A stretch of DNA of 64,000 nucleotides from Candidatus Proximibacter danicus (GTDB lineage: Bacteria > Pseudomonadota > Gammaproteobacteria > Burkholderiales > Rhodocyclaceae), in the NCBI GenBank assembly GCA_016710885.1, contig JADJUC010000003.1:1-64000 (forward strand). The letters run 5' to 3'. The position numbers were made by a program, and so were the translations under genes. The notes beneath the pieces were generated by a model. The model did not search any database. It had not been told where the DNA came from and worked only from the letters and a program-made list of their open reading frames with translations. Positions 21,311 to 31,443 of this stretch are shown here, in pieces. Positions within the stretch are counted from its first letter, which is position 1. Each line of letters opens with the position of its first letter.

Positions 21311-22455
21311 ATGTCTAGTTCCCCGAGGATCCCGCTGGCCGTGGTCATCAACAGCCTGGAGTCCGGCGGTGCGGAAGGCCATCTGCTGGGCGTCCTGCCG
21401 CAGCTGGACGCGACTCGTTTTGCCGTCAGCCTGTTCCCGTTGCGCGCCGGAGGTTCGTTGACGTCGGCCTTCATCGAGCGCGGGGTGCGCGTGGTACAAG
21501 GGCATCGTGGTCGCATCGGCAGCCTCGGCCAGTTCGCCGGCGAAGTCCGCAGGAGCCATCCTCTGGTGCACTGCTTCCTTCCTGCGGCCTATCTGCTCGG
21601 CGGCGGTGTTGCCCTGATGCGGGGCGCTACCGCGTGCGTCATGAGCCGCCGCAGCCGCAACCACTACCAGGCAGCGTTATCCTGCCGCCGCCTGGGTCGA
21701 GCGCTGCCTGCACCGGCGCATGGATGCGCTGCTCGGCAACTCTCAGGCGGTCGTCCAGGACCTGCTCGACGAAGGCGCGCCGTCCGGCGTACGCCTGATC
21801 TACAACGGCATCGATGTCGGACGCTTCGCTACGGGAAGCGCGCGGCGCGGCCAAACGCTGCGCGCCGAACTCGGATTTTCCGACGACCGGGTGGTGCTGA
21901 CCTGTGTCGCCAATCTGTTCCCCTACAAGGGGCACGCCGATCTCCTGGCGGCGCTGGCCCTGCTTGGCGCCGAATTTTCAGAGCGCTCAACGTTGCTGCT
22001 GGTCGGCCGCGATGCCGGCGCGCGCGCCGCGCTGGAGGCGCAGCTAGTGCAGCTCGGCCTGACGGAGCGCGTACGTTTCCTCGGCGAGCGCGGCGACGTG
22101 CCGGATCTGCTGGCAGCCAGCGACATCGGCGTCCTCGCCTCGCACGAGGAAGGATTCTCCAATGCCGTCATCGAAGGCATGGCTGCCGGTTTGCCGATGG
22201 TCGTCAGCGATGTTGGCGGGAATGCCGAAGCCGTGATCGACGGCGAGTGCGGCCATGTCGTCCCGGCGCGTGACCCGCGGCGCTGGCGAAAGCGCTGGCG
22301 CTCCTGATCGACGATCCCGGTCGCCGGAAGGCGATGGGCGATGCCGCCCGCCGCCGTGTCGCAGCGTCGTTTTCGCTTGACGCCTGCGTTGCCGCCTACG
22401 AGGCCTTGTACGAAGAACTGTGGGACCGCCGCTTGGGGGCGGCGGACCGAAATTG
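21311..22455 (+). CDS. Glycosyltransferase family 4 (GT-B), two frame breaks
   Basis: This is a retaining glycosyltransferase with an N-terminal acceptor domain (VVINSLESGGAEGHLL, the glycine-rich loop) and a C-terminal donor domain: VRLIYNGIDVGRFATG, ANLFPYKGHADLL, VRFLGERGDVPDLL, GVLASHEEGFSNAVIEGMA (the E-x7-E motif) and VVSDVGGNAEAVIDG. The frame changes near 21672 and 22287, and the last 50 residues continue to a stop at 22455. Codon usage and G/C content match the rfb genes before it. Confidence 0.85.
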
Positions 22456-22474
22456 ATGAAAGGATGGACCTGAC

Positions 22475-24424
22475 GTGTGTGGCATCGCCGGCTTGATTGC
22501 TGCGGCTTCGCTCCGAGATACCGATGCGTTGCGCGCCTGTGGGCGCGCCATGGCGGAGGCGATCCGCCACCGCGGGCCGGACGACGGCGACGTCTGGGTC
22601 GATGCCGCGACCGGGGTAGTGTTGGCGCATCGTCGCCTGTCGATCCTCGACCTCTCGCCGGCCGGCCATCAGCCGATGCAGTCGGCCTGCGCGCGCTACG
22701 TTATCGTCTTTAATGGTGAGATTTACAACTGGTCGGAAATGCGCGGCGAACTGGAGACGGCGGGGCGGGCGCCGGCGTGGCGCGGCCATTCCGATACCGA
22801 GGTGCTGCTCGCCGGCGTCGCCGCCTGGGGGCTCGAAGCAACGTTGCGCCGCGCCCGCGGCATGTTCGCGCTGGCCCTCTGGGATCGTGCAGAAAGATCG
22901 TTGATACTGGCGCGTGACCGCATTGGCGAGAAGCCGCTCTACTACGGGCTCGTCGGCGACGGCTTTGCCTTCGGCTCGGAGCTGAAGGCGCTGCGCGCGT
23001 TGCCGGCGGCCCGCTTCGACACCGACCCCGGCGCGTTGGCGCTGATGCTGCGCTACGGTTACGTGCCGGCGCCGCACTCGATCTACCGGGGCATATTCAA
23101 GCTGCCGCCGGGAACCCTACTGCGGGTGACGGCAGATGGCCACTTCGGCGCGCCGGAGCCGTGGTGGCGCTTCGAGGCGGTAGCACAGGGAGGGCGCACA
23201 AACCGGCGTGTGCTGAGCGACGGCGAGGCGCTCGACGGACTGGAAGCGGTGCTCGGCGCAGCGATCGGCGAACAAATGGTCGCCGACGTGCCGCTCGGCG
23301 CGTTGCTCTCCGGTGGCCTCGATTCGTCGACGGTGGTGGCGCTGATGCAGGCACGCAGCACGCGGCCGGTGCGCACCTTCACCATCGGCTTCGCAGAGGG
23401 CGACTACGACGAGGCCGCGCATGCCAAGACGGTGGCTCGCCATCTCGGCACCGAACACACCGAGCTGCATGTCGACCCGGCACAGGCCCGCGACATCATT
23501 CCGCGCCTCTCTGACATCTACGACGAGCCGTTTGCCGACTCCTCGCAGATCCCGACCGCGTTGGTCTGCGCGCTGACGCGGCAGCACGTTACCGTCTGCC
23601 TCTCCGGCGATGCCGGCGACGAGCTGTTCGCCGGTTACAACCGCTACTTCTGGGCGACCTCGCTGTGGCGCCGTCTCGGGCGCGTGCCACCAGGGTTGCG
23701 CCGGGCGCTCGCGGGGGGGCTGTCGGCCGTGCCCGCCGGCGCCTGGAACGGGGTTTTCGGTGCGCTAAGTCCGCTAATCCCAGCCCGCCTGCGCGTCAAC
23801 AATCCCGGCGACAAGCTGCACAAGCTTGCCGAAGTCATGAGCGCGCCGTCGCCGGAAGCGCTCTACCGCGCCCTGGTCAGCCAGTGGCGCGGCGCACTGC
23901 CGCTGCGTGGCATCGTCGAGTCGCCGACGCTGGTCGCCGACCCCGGCCGCTGGCCGGCGCTGCCCGGTTTCGCCGAACGCATGATGGCGGTCGATACGCT
24001 CACCTACCTGCCCGACGACATCCTGGTCAAGGTCGACAGGGCTGCGATGGCCGCCAGCCTGGAAACGCGCGTCCCCTTCCTCGACGCGCGGGTGATCGAC
24101 TTCGCCTGGCGACTGCCTTTCCGGCAGAAGGTGCGCAACGGGCAGGGCAAGTGGCTGTTGCGCCAGCTGCTCTACCGCCATGTGCCACGCGGGCTGGTCG
24201 AACGACCGAAGCAGGGTTTCGGCGTGCCGATCGAACACTGGCTGCGCGGGCCGCTGCGCGACTGGGCGGAAGATCTTCTGTCGCCGGCGGCGCTGGCCGC
24301 CGACGGCCTGCTTGACCCAGCGCCCATCCGCGCGATGTGGCAGCGCCACCTCTCCGGACGGAACGTGCAGTATGCTCTGTGGAACGTATTGATGTACCAG
24401 GCGTGGAGGAAGCGATGGGGCTGA
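22475..24424 (+). CDS. asnB: Asparagine synthetase, glutamine-hydrolysing (AsnB-like), exosortase/capsule type
   Basis: This is an intact 649-residue two-domain amidotransferase. The GTG at 22475 is chosen because it places the catalytic cysteine at position 2 (CGIAGLI); AAGGA lies 12 bases upstream. N-terminal glutaminase blocks RHRGPDDGD, HRRLSILDLS and FNGEIYNW are present. The synthetase domain shows VPLGALLSGGLDSSTVVAL (ATP pyrophosphatase loop), CLSGDAGDELFAGYNRY and ETRVPFLDARVIDF. Such clustered AsnB copies often amidate a carboxylated sugar rather than free aspartate. A second, different AsnB-like gene is at the left edge of the window. Confidence 0.92.
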   Translation: MCGIAGLIAAASLRDTDALRACGRAMAEAIRHRGPDDGDVWVDAATGVVLAHRRLSILDLSPAGHQPMQSACARYVIVFNGEIYNWSEMRGELETAGRAPAWRGHSDTEVLLAGVAAWGLEATLRRARGMFALALWDRAERSLILARDRIGEKPLYYGLVGDGFAFGSELKALRALPAARFDTDPGALALMLRYGYVPAPHSIYRGIFKLPPGTLLRVTADGHFGAPEPWWRFEAVAQGGRTNRRVLSDGEALDGLEAVLGAAIGEQMVADVPLGALLSGGLDSSTVVALMQARSTRPVRTFTIGFAEGDYDEAAHAKTVARHLGTEHTELHVDPAQARDIIPRLSDIYDEPFADSSQIPTALVCALTRQHVTVCLSGDAGDELFAGYNRYFWATSLWRRLGRVPPGLRRALAGGLSAVPAGAWNGVFGALSPLIPARLRVNNPGDKLHKLAEVMSAPSPEALYRALVSQWRGALPLRGIVESPTLVADPGRWPALPGFAERMMAVDTLTYLPDDILVKVDRAAMAASLETRVPFLDARVIDFAWRLPFRQKVRNGQGKWLLRQLLYRHVPRGLVERPKQGFGVPIEHWLRGPLRDWAEDLLSPAALAADGLLDPAPIRAMWQRHLSGRNVQYALWNVLMYQAWRKRWG

Positions 24425-25571
24425 AGGTTTGCCAACTGTGCGCCGTCGATTTCACGCTGAAGCATTTCCTGTTGCCGCTGATCGACGGCATGCACAATGC
24501 GGGCTGGGAGGTGACGGCCGTCTGTTCCGACGGGCCGGCGATCGACGGCCTGCGAGAACGCGGCTACGACATCGAGACGGTTCATATCGAGCGGAGCTTT
24601 AACCTCTTTCGCCATATTGGCTCGACACGCGCGCTGATTCGCCTGTTCAGGGCACGGCGCTTCGACGTGGTGCATGTCCATACACCGGTGGCAGCGCTGA
24701 TCGGCCGCATCGCTGCGCGCATCGCCGGCGTGCCGACGATCGTCTATACGGCGCACGGCTTCTATTTCCACGACGAGATGCCGGCATGGAAACGCCGCAT
24801 CTTCGTTTGGCTGGAAAAATTCGCGGCCGCCTTCACCGACCTGCTCTTTACCCAAAGCGAGGAGGATGCGCGGACCGCCGTAGTCAGCGTCTCGCGCCTC
24901 CTGGTAGCGTCCTTGCCATCGGCAACGGCGTCGATCCCGAGCGCTTCGATCCGGAGCGGATCCGGGATGGCAAGGCGATGCGCGTGCAACTCGGTATTCC
25001 GAAAGAGGCGTTTGTCGTCGGCATCATCGCGCGCATGGTCGAGGAGAAGGGCGTAGGCGAATTCCTGCAGGCGGCGGTCGAGGTTGCGGGGAGAAATTCC
25101 GGCGTCTATTTCCTGATGGTCGGCGAACGCCTGAGCAGCGATCACGCCGGCAATGTGGCGGACGATCTGGTCCAGGCATCAGCCGTGCTGGCGGACCGGT
25201 TGATCTTGACCGGGGCTCGATCCGATGTGCCCGAACTTCTTGCCGCAATGGACGTGTTTTGCCTTCCGTCCTGGCGGGAGGGGATGCCACGCACGATCAT
25301 CGAGGCGATGATGATGGGCACGCCGGTTGTTGCGACGAACATCCGTGGTTCCCGCGAAGAGGTTGTTCCCGGAGAAACTGGCTATCTCGTGCCGACGCGT
25401 GATCCACAGGCGCTGGCCGAGGTTTTCCTGCGTTGCGCGGGAGACGTAGATTCGGCGAAGAAGATGGGTGCCGCCGGCAGGCTGCGTGCACTGCGACTCT
25501 ACGACGAGCGTCGCGTGGTTGCGCTACAGATAGAGTGCATAGGAAAACCACTGTCTTCTACTCCGCCATAG
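24415..25571 (+). CDS. Glycosyltransferase family 4 (GT-B), one frame break
   Basis: This overlaps the AsnB stop by ten bases. Seen: an N-terminal DFTLKHFLLPLIDGMHNAGW resembling PglA/WbpX-like transferases, FDVVHVHTPVAALIGRIAAR, YTAHGFYFHDEMP, then after a frame change near 24880, IGNGVDPERFDP, IIARMVEEKGVGEFLQA, LILTGARSDVPELL, LPSWREGMPRTIIEAMMM (E-x7-E) and VVATNIRGSREEVV. The end at 25571 gives a slightly unusual C terminus. Probable role: adding an internal residue of the O-unit. Confidence 0.85.
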
Positions 25572-25623
25572 AAACGGAGCAAAAAAAGGATCAGAGAGGC
25601 CGCGACGGCCGGGAGCGAAACAA

Positions 25624-26590
25624 ATGGAATTCTGGATCATCGCGACATTCGCTTGCGCCCTGACGACGGTCGGCTTCGCCTTGCGTTTCGGCTGGGCTTC
25701 GCGGCTCGCTCTTGACGAGCCGAATGCCCGTTCGCTGCATACATCGCCGACGCCACGGGTCGGCGGTTTGCTGACGGTGCCGTGGGCGCTCGCTGCGAGA
25801 TTGCTGCTGGCAGGTGAGTACAAAGCTCCCGCATTGCTGGCTGCCTTACTTTGCGGTTTTCTCGTTCATCGATGACCGTGCTGGGCTACCGGCTGGGCTG
25901 CGACTGCTGGTTCATCTCGCTTTGTCGGCATTGGTGATATTTGTTGCTGATGTTGGCGGTTGGACACTCGTCGTTGTGTTGACGTTTGCAGTGGCCTGGA
26001 TGGTTAATCTCTTCAATTTCATGGATGGCGCCGATGGTCTGGCCGGAGGCATGGCTGTCATAGGATTCGCGTATGGCCTTGCCTCAGTTACTGCTGGTAA
26101 CGGTGACCTTGGGCTGCTGTCTTTCTGCGTGGTTGCTGCCGTATCCGGATTCCTGGTTTTCAACTTTCCGCCGGCGCGGATATTCATGGGCGATGCGGGT
26201 TCGACGACGCTGGGTTTTCTCTCCGGTACGCTAGGGGTTCTAGGTTGGCAGAGCGGCACCTGGCCGCTGTGGTTTCCTGTTCTCGTATTCTCGCCGTTCG
26301 TCGTTGATGCGACGGTGACTCTGCTTCACCGCGCGTTGCGTGGGGAGAAAGTGTGGCAAGCGCACCGAGAACATTCGTACCAGAAACTGGTACGAATGGG
26401 TTGGTCCCATCGCCGTTTAGTGCTGACCGAGTATGTCCTGATGACGGCCTGTGCCGGCGCGGCCTTCGTTTTAAAGGATGCCTCGGCGGCCGTCGTGTTG
26501 GTTGGGCTGTGCACCACCGCCGTCGTCTATGCGCTGATCATCGTTGCCGTTGGCGTAAAATGGCGCAACTCTCAAGCTCTCTCCGGATGA
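25624..26590 (+). CDS. Undecaprenyl-phosphate sugar-1-phosphate transferase (MraY/WecA/WbpL family), one frame break
   Basis: This polytopic membrane enzyme starts O-unit assembly by moving a HexNAc-1-phosphate onto undecaprenyl phosphate. Seen: an N-terminal helix, then DEPNARSLHTSPTPRVGG (family motif after TM1), SFIDDRAGLP, NLFNFMDGADGLAGGMA (the catalytic DD-like/NFMDG region), IFMGDAGSTTLGF (second aspartate-rich motif) and HREHSYQKLVRMGWSH (the HxH loop). The frame changes near 25858. Its place directly before a WbpM-like gene repeats the wbpL-wbpM order at the 3' end of Pseudomonas O-antigen loci. Confidence 0.88.
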
Positions 26591-26597
26591 TAGCTGC

Positions 26598-28436
26598 GTG
26601 CTCCTCCTCGATTCTCCGTTGATCCCTCGTCGCATCGTGGCGTTCGTGCACGACCTCTGCGCATTGGTTCTTTGCTGGTTCGCGGCGTACTGGCTGCGCT
26701 TCAACCTCGAGTTGCCAGAATCGCATCTGGATGCGGCTCTGCTTGCGCTGCCGTGGCTGTTCGCAATCCATGCTCCGGCCTATTGGCTGATGGGGCTCTA
26801 TCGTGGTATCTGGCGCTATGCGAGCGTGATGGATCTGCGCCGGATCATCATTGCCGTACTGGTAGCGTCGGGACTGGTCTCGGGCGCTCTGCTGATGACG
26901 CAGATCCAGGGTGTTCCCCGCTCGGTGCTGGTCCTTCATCCTCTGCTGCTGATTCTTGTCATGGGTGGGAGCCGTTTTGCCTATCGGGCCTGGAAAGATC
27001 AGGTGTTGTACGGGCGTATTGCCTTCGAGGGTGAGCCGGTGTTGGTAATTGGTACCGGAGATGCTGCGGAGCGGCTGCTGCGTGAGCTGGACCAGTCGTC
27101 GGAGTGGCGTGTTGTCGGCTTGCTTGAGGGGGGGGGCAGAGGCTCCGGTCAGGAGCTGCGGGGAGTCAATATTCTGGGCGCCGTGTCGGATGTTGGTCGG
27201 TGGGCGATACGCCCTGGAGGTGAAGCGGATCATCGTGGCAATGCCTGAGGCATCCGCCCATGAACGCCGAATAGCACTGGAGCCGCAGTTCAGGCCGGGC
27301 TGCCGGTGCTGACCGTACCCAGCCTCGAAGACATGCTGGCCGGCAAGGTGGCCATTTCCCAGGTTCGCCAGGTGCAACTCGAAGACCTTCTCGGCCGGGA
27401 AACTATTCAACTGGATGGTACCGGCCTGCATAGCTGGCTAGGCGACCATGCGGTTCTGGTAACTGGTGCCGGAGGCTCGATCGGTTCCGAACTCGTGCGT
27501 CAGATTGCGCACTTCAAACCCCGTCTACTTGTACTGTTCGAACTCTCCGAGTTCGCCCTCTACCTGCTTGAACAGGAGTTCGTACAGAAATACCCGGAAG
27601 TGCCGATTGCCTGCGTGGTCGGCGATGTGAAAGATGCGGAAATTCTCGACCGCGTATTTGCCGCCTACCGCCCATCGGTAGTTTTCCACGCCGCAGCCTA
27701 CAAGCATGTGCCGCTGATGGAAGGCGAGAACGCCTGGCAAGCGGTTCGCAACAATGTCGCCGGGTCGAAGTGTCTGGCCGAGGCGGCACAAAAGCACGGT
27801 GTCGAAAAGGTTGTGCTGATTTCGACCGACAAGGCGGTGAATCCGACCAACGTCATGGGGGCGACCAAGCGGCTGGCTGAACGTGTTCTCGGCGGCTTGC
27901 AGCGAGAAGGCGGTGCGCGCTTCGTGACCGTACGTTTTGGCAACGTGCTCGGCAGCAACGGCTCGGTCATCCCGAAGTTCCGCGAGCAGATCGCACGTGG
28001 CGGGCCGGTCACGGTCACGCACCCAGACATCATCCGCTACTTCATGCTCATCCCGGAGGCGGCGCAGCTGGTGCTGCAGGCGGGGTTGATGGGGCTGGGT
28101 GGTGAGATTTTCGTGCTGGAGATGGGTGAGCCGATCCGCATTGCCGATCTGGCGCGAGACATGATCCGCCTTTCTGGTTTTTCCGAAGACGAAATCAAGA
28201 TCGAATACACCGGCTTGCGCCCGGGCGAGAAGCTCTACGAGGAGTTGCTCACTGACAACGAGCAGACGATGCCGACGCCGCATCCGAAGTTGCGTGTGGC
28301 ACGTTCGGAGGCGGCACCGGATCCGGCCTGGCAGGCGGATTTGAATGTCTGGCTCGAAGGCGCACAGCCGTCCGACGTGGCGGCGCTGAAAATCCGCCTG
28401 CAGCAGTTCGTGCCGGAATATGTTCCGCAGCTGTGA
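26598..28436 (+). CDS. Nucleoside-diphosphate-sugar 4,6-dehydratase, membrane type (WbpM/CapD/PglF family), two frame breaks
   Basis: This large inner-membrane SDR converts UDP-GlcNAc to UDP-4-keto-6-deoxy-GlcNAc, a precursor of QuiNAc, FucNAc or bacillosamine. Four N-terminal membrane segments begin with FVHDLCALVLCWFAAYWLRF, followed by the CoA-binding-like domain (VLVIGTGDAAERLLREL). The catalytic domain shows VLVTGAGGSIGSELVRQI, HAAAYKHVPLMEGE, VLISTDKAVNPTNVMGATK (the Tyr is replaced by Met in TDKAVNPxNxMGxTK, as in WbpM), RFGNVLGSNGSVIP and GLRPGEKLYEEL. Frame changes lie near 27205 and 27285 in the linker domain. A run of nine G at 27128-27136 shows a homopolymer nearby. Confidence 0.9.
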
Positions 28437-28464
28437 TGCGCATGGCGAGTAGCCGGGCAACGTC

Positions 28465-29286
28465 ATGAGCACCTACGCCATCGGCGACATCCAGGGCTGT
28501 CAGGATTCCTTCCTCCACCTGCTGGATGGCTGCCGATTCGATCCCGCAAAAGACCGTCTCTGGCTGGTCGGCGACCTCGTCAATCGGGGCCCGAATTCTT
28601 TGGCCACACTTCGCTTTGTGAAGTCACTGGGCGATGCCGCCATCACCGTTTTTGGCAACCACGATCTCTATCTACTGATGGTTGCCGAAGGCGTTGAAAA
28701 GCGCCGTGGCAAGGACGATACGCTCGATGATATCCTCGACGCCCCGGATCGCGAGGAACTGCTCGATTGGTTGCGCCGACAACGCTTGTGTCATGTTGAA
28801 CAGGGTTTCTGCCTTGTCCATGCCGGGCTCTTGCCGCAATGGAGCGTGCCACAGGCTCGGGCGCTGGCGGCTGAAGTCGAGGCGCTGCTACAGGGCGATG
28901 CTTATCGCGAAACGCTGAAACACATGTGGGGCAGCGAGCCGGCACAATGGTCCGATGACCTCACCGGCTGGGATCGTATGCGGGTAGTGGTCAACGCCAT
29001 GACACGCATGCGCTTCTGTTCGCCGGCCGGCGTGATGGAGTTCAAGACCAAGGGCGAAGTGAAAAATGCGCCAAAAGGATATCTGCCTTGGTTCGACGTT
29101 TCCGGTCGTCGCAGCGCCGATCACGTGCTGGTCACCGGCCACTGGTCGGCGCTCGGGCTGAAGATCAAGCCTGAGTTGCTGGCGCTGGATTCAGGCTGCC
29201 TGTGGGGCGGGCATCTGAGTGCTGTCCGGCTGGAGGATCGGCAGGTGTTCCAGGTGGATTGTTCGCCAGGGGAAGCCCGAGGCTGA
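28465..29286 (+). CDS. apaH: Bis(5'-nucleosyl)-tetraphosphatase, symmetrical
   Basis: This hydrolyses Ap4A and related dinucleotides to ADP. It is a cytosolic metallophosphoesterase of 273 residues, the normal size. Seen: [13 protein letters not shown] at the N terminus (GDxxG metal motif), [18 protein letters not shown] (GDxVxRGP), [10 protein letters not shown] (GNHD), [10 protein letters not shown] and VTGHWSAL (distal histidines). It follows the polysaccharide locus by 28 bases in the same direction but is not known to take part in glycan synthesis. Confidence 0.95.
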   Translation: MSTYAIGDIQGCQDSFLHLLDGCRFDPAKDRLWLVGDLVNRGPNSLATLRFVKSLGDAAITVFGNHDLYLLMVAEGVEKRRGKDDTLDDILDAPDREELLDWLRRQRLCHVEQGFCLVHAGLLPQWSVPQARALAAEVEALLQGDAYRETLKHMWGSEPAQWSDDLTGWDRMRVVVNAMTRMRFCSPAGVMEFKTKGEVKNAPKGYLPWFDVSGRRSADHVLVTGHWSALGLKIKPELLALDSGCLWGGHLSAVRLEDRQVFQVDCSPGEARG

Positions 29287-29990
29287 GTGCAATGGCGCCA
29301 CGTGCCGCGTGAGCCAGTTCACGCCGGTTTTTCCCTTGTGTCGACAGGGCCGGTGTCGGGCGTAGCCGGGCGACAATTTGCCGGCAGGCCAGAATGGCGT
29401 AGAAACAACCGATCAAACTGGTATCGCCAACATAGGCCGGCGCCAGCGTGCGCTGGCCACGGTGTTTCGTAAGTCAGGGCAATCGGTTGGATCGGCTTGC
29501 CGGTTTCCACCGCCGGTTGCAGCAGTGCGCCGTGGAAACCCAGTAAATGCGTGCCGTCTGTCGTCTTGCCTTCAGGGAAGATGGCGACATCCTTGCCGGC
29601 GTTGAGCAGGGCATCAATCTCGGCATTGATGATTCTGGCATGGCCACGGCTGCCTCTGCGCAGGAAAACCGTATCTGTTTTTGATGCCAGCCAGCCGATC
29701 AGCGGCCACCCACGCACTTCCGCTTTCGAGACGAAAGCCATCGGGCGCGCGGCATTGAGTACGTAGATGTCCAGCCATGAAACATGGTTGGCAACGATCA
29801 GGCTGCCGGGCTCGATGCCGCCCAGTGTGGCGTCAAGCCGGATGCCGAGAATGTCGAGCAGCTGCCGTGACCAGCGTTGCTTGTAGCTCAGGCGCTGCGT
29901 GTCGCTGACGCGCGGATAGACCGTCAGAACAATGGAAGCCCCCCACAACAGATGCAGGACAACGCGTAGTGCTCTGAGTGCACGAATGAT
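29165..29990 (-). CDS. olsA: 1-acyl-glycerol-3-phosphate acyltransferase family protein (probable OlsA), one frame break
   Basis: This is a PlsC-fold membrane acyltransferase. Seen: [13 protein letters not shown] (the H-x4-D catalytic motif), [26 protein letters not shown], and [16 protein letters not shown] (FPEG motif). Near 29425 the frame changes; the continuing frame reads [16 protein letters not shown] and [16 protein letters not shown] and ends at 29165, overlapping the 3' end of apaH on the other strand. The start is unclear: no ATG lies at the expected place just after the olsB stop at 30005. Directly following OlsB, the likely job is O-acylation of lyso-ornithine lipid, although phosphatidic acid synthesis is possible. 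Confidence 0.75.
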
Positions 29991-30004
29991 TCGGGAAGTC
30001 GATT

Positions 30005-30787
30005 TCAGTCTTGTTTCCCCATGAAGTGGCGGGCGTAGCGGGCGTCAAGCCGGCTCATCGGCAGCAATACCGGCAGGTCGGCCGTATTGAAATCCGGGTC
30101 CCACGCTGGCTCGCCGCAAATCCAGGCGCCGGCGCGCAGGTAACCCTTGATCAACGGCGGCACCGGCGGTCGCTGTTCTTCCGGCAGATCACCCTTCAAG
30201 GCCGCCAGCGGCAGCGGGCAGCGCGGGAACACACGGTATTCCAGCGGGCTCATGTGTTCGCCGAGCCGATTATACAGACTGGCGGCAGCGTGGCCGCCGT
30301 CGGCCATGCTGACGCTGGCACAGCCGACCAGGTGCTCGTAGCCGCCCTCGATCATGTACTTGGAAAGGCCAGCCCAGAGCAGGGTGATTGTGGCGCCGCT
30401 GCGGTATTCCGGATGCACGCAGGAGCGGCCGATCTCGACGAGGCGGGGGCGCAGGTGTTGCAGGCGCGTCAGATCAAATTCGTTTTCGGAGTAATAGCCC
30501 CCGATACGCTTGGCGTTCTGCGGCGAAAGGATGCGATAGGTGCCAACGATTTCGGCGCTGCGTTCGTCGCGCACAACCAGGTGGTCGCAGAAAGGGTCGT
30601 AGATGTCGTGGTCGACGCCTGGTGTCCTGGTGCTCAGGCGGGCGCCCATCTCGCCGGCGAAGACGCGGTAGCGCAGGCGCTTGGCCTCGTCGATCTCGCG
30701 TTCGCTGCGGGCCAGCCCGACGGTCAGTTCCGGCTTGCCGGTGCGCAGCTGATGCTGCTGTTGTGTTTGATGGTGGGTACTTGTCAT
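30005..30787 (-). CDS. olsB: L-ornithine N(alpha)-acyltransferase-like GNAT protein (OlsB family)
   Basis: This 260-residue protein is of the hemolysin-like/OlsB acyl-ACP transferase family that makes lyso-ornithine lipid. Seen: RLRYRVFAGEMGARL near the N terminus, DIYDPFCDHLVVRD, VGTYRILSPQNAKRIGGYYS, EFDLTRL, EIGRSCVHPEYRSGATITLL (acyl-donor site) and LIKGYLRAGAWICGEPAWDP. ATG 30787 is preceded by GGAGGA at an 8-base spacing, which decides the start over an upstream in-frame ATG. The gene downstream on the same strand is a PlsC-like protein, as in olsBA pairs. Confidence 0.82.
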   Translation of the reverse strand: MTSTHHQTQQQHQLRTGKPELTVGLARSEREIDEAKRLRYRVFAGEMGARLSTRTPGVDHDIYDPFCDHLVVRDERSAEIVGTYRILSPQNAKRIGGYYSENEFDLTRLQHLRPRLVEIGRSCVHPEYRSGATITLLWAGLSKYMIEGGYEHLVGCASVSMADGGHAAASLYNRLGEHMSPLEYRVFPRCPLPLAALKGDLPEEQRPPVPPLIKGYLRAGAWICGEPAWDPDFNTADLPVLLPMSRLDARYARHFMGKQD

Positions 30788-30869
30788 GAGTCGTCCTCCG
30801 TTGGTGATGGAGAACAACTCTAGGGCGCGTCTGTTACATGCCCTTGTCGCCTGTATGACGGCGATGTTT

Positions 30870-30991
30870 CAGTGCGCACCCCAAGAGTACTTGAGCCATA
30901 GGCCCCTTCGCCTCGCGATGTGTCACTACATCGCTCAGTGCGTCCCCCAAGGGGACTTCTTCGTAATGCGCACGGCGCATTACTCAGTGCG
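30870..30991. repeat. Tandem degenerate repeat with conserved head and variable hairpins
   Basis: Three copies of CAGTGCG begin at 30870, 30936 and 30985. The first two share a longer head: CAGTGCGCACCCCAAG at 30870 and CAGTGCGTCCCCCAAG at 30936, each followed by a similar ACTT stretch. Each unit then carries a different perfect inverted repeat: 7-base arms at 30915-30921/30928-30934, and 9-base arms at 30963-30971/30975-30983. A further 6-base hairpin (30942-30956) lies in the second head. The third copy runs into the stop codon of the minus-strand lipoprotein gene. It may be a REP-like or transcription-ending element. Confidence 0.6.
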
Positions 30992-31430
30992 TTACGCGTG
31001 TGCCCCCGGAACCGGAGAGCAGGCGGACCCGTTCGCCTGCGTGGAAAACCTCATCGCCTTCCTGGACGACAGCAGTCAACTGGCCGTTGTCGAGGCGCAC
31101 GGTGATTTCAAGGCCGGTTTTCTTGGTTACACCTTCTTCAATCGCAGAACCGGCCATGCCGCCAATGACGGCGCCGACAACTGCGCCGACAATTTGCCCG
31201 CTGCCGCCACCCATGTGGCTGCCGCCAACACCGCCCGCAACAGCCCCCGCTGCTGCACCAACGCCCGATTTCGTGCCTTCGATCTGAACTTCGCGCACGC
31301 TCTCGACAATGCCGGTACGCACGATCATTTCCTGGCGCGCCTGGTCGCGAGTGTAGGCACTGCCGGATTTGCTGCTGGCGCAACCGGCGAGCGTAACGGT
31401 GGCAAGTGCGATAAGAAGAATGCGGGACAT
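30984..31430 (-). CDS. Glycine-zipper outer-membrane lipoprotein (SlyB/Pcp-like)
   Basis: This is a 148-residue lipoprotein. Seen: signal peptide with lipobox LAGC (MSRILLIALATVTLAGC), then a polar stretch, then a glycine-zipper segment made of GVGAAAGAVAGGVGGSHMG and GAVVGAVIGGMAGSAIEEG, and a C-terminal beta-rich part EITVRLDNGQLTAVVQ and VRLLSGSG. This layout matches the 17-kDa surface antigen/SlyB family. ATG 31430 is preceded by GGAGA. The stop lies inside the third copy of the adjacent repeat. It follows a PfkB kinase by 13 bases and probably shares its transcript. Confidence 0.85.
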   Translation of the reverse strand: MSRILLIALATVTLAGCASSKSGSAYTRDQARQEMIVRTGIVESVREVQIEGTKSGVGAAAGAVAGGVGGSHMGGGSGQIVGAVVGAVIGGMAGSAIEEGVTKKTGLEITVRLDNGQLTAVVQEGDEVFHAGERVRLLSGSGGTRVTH

Positions 31431-31443
31431 GATTTCTCCGTGG

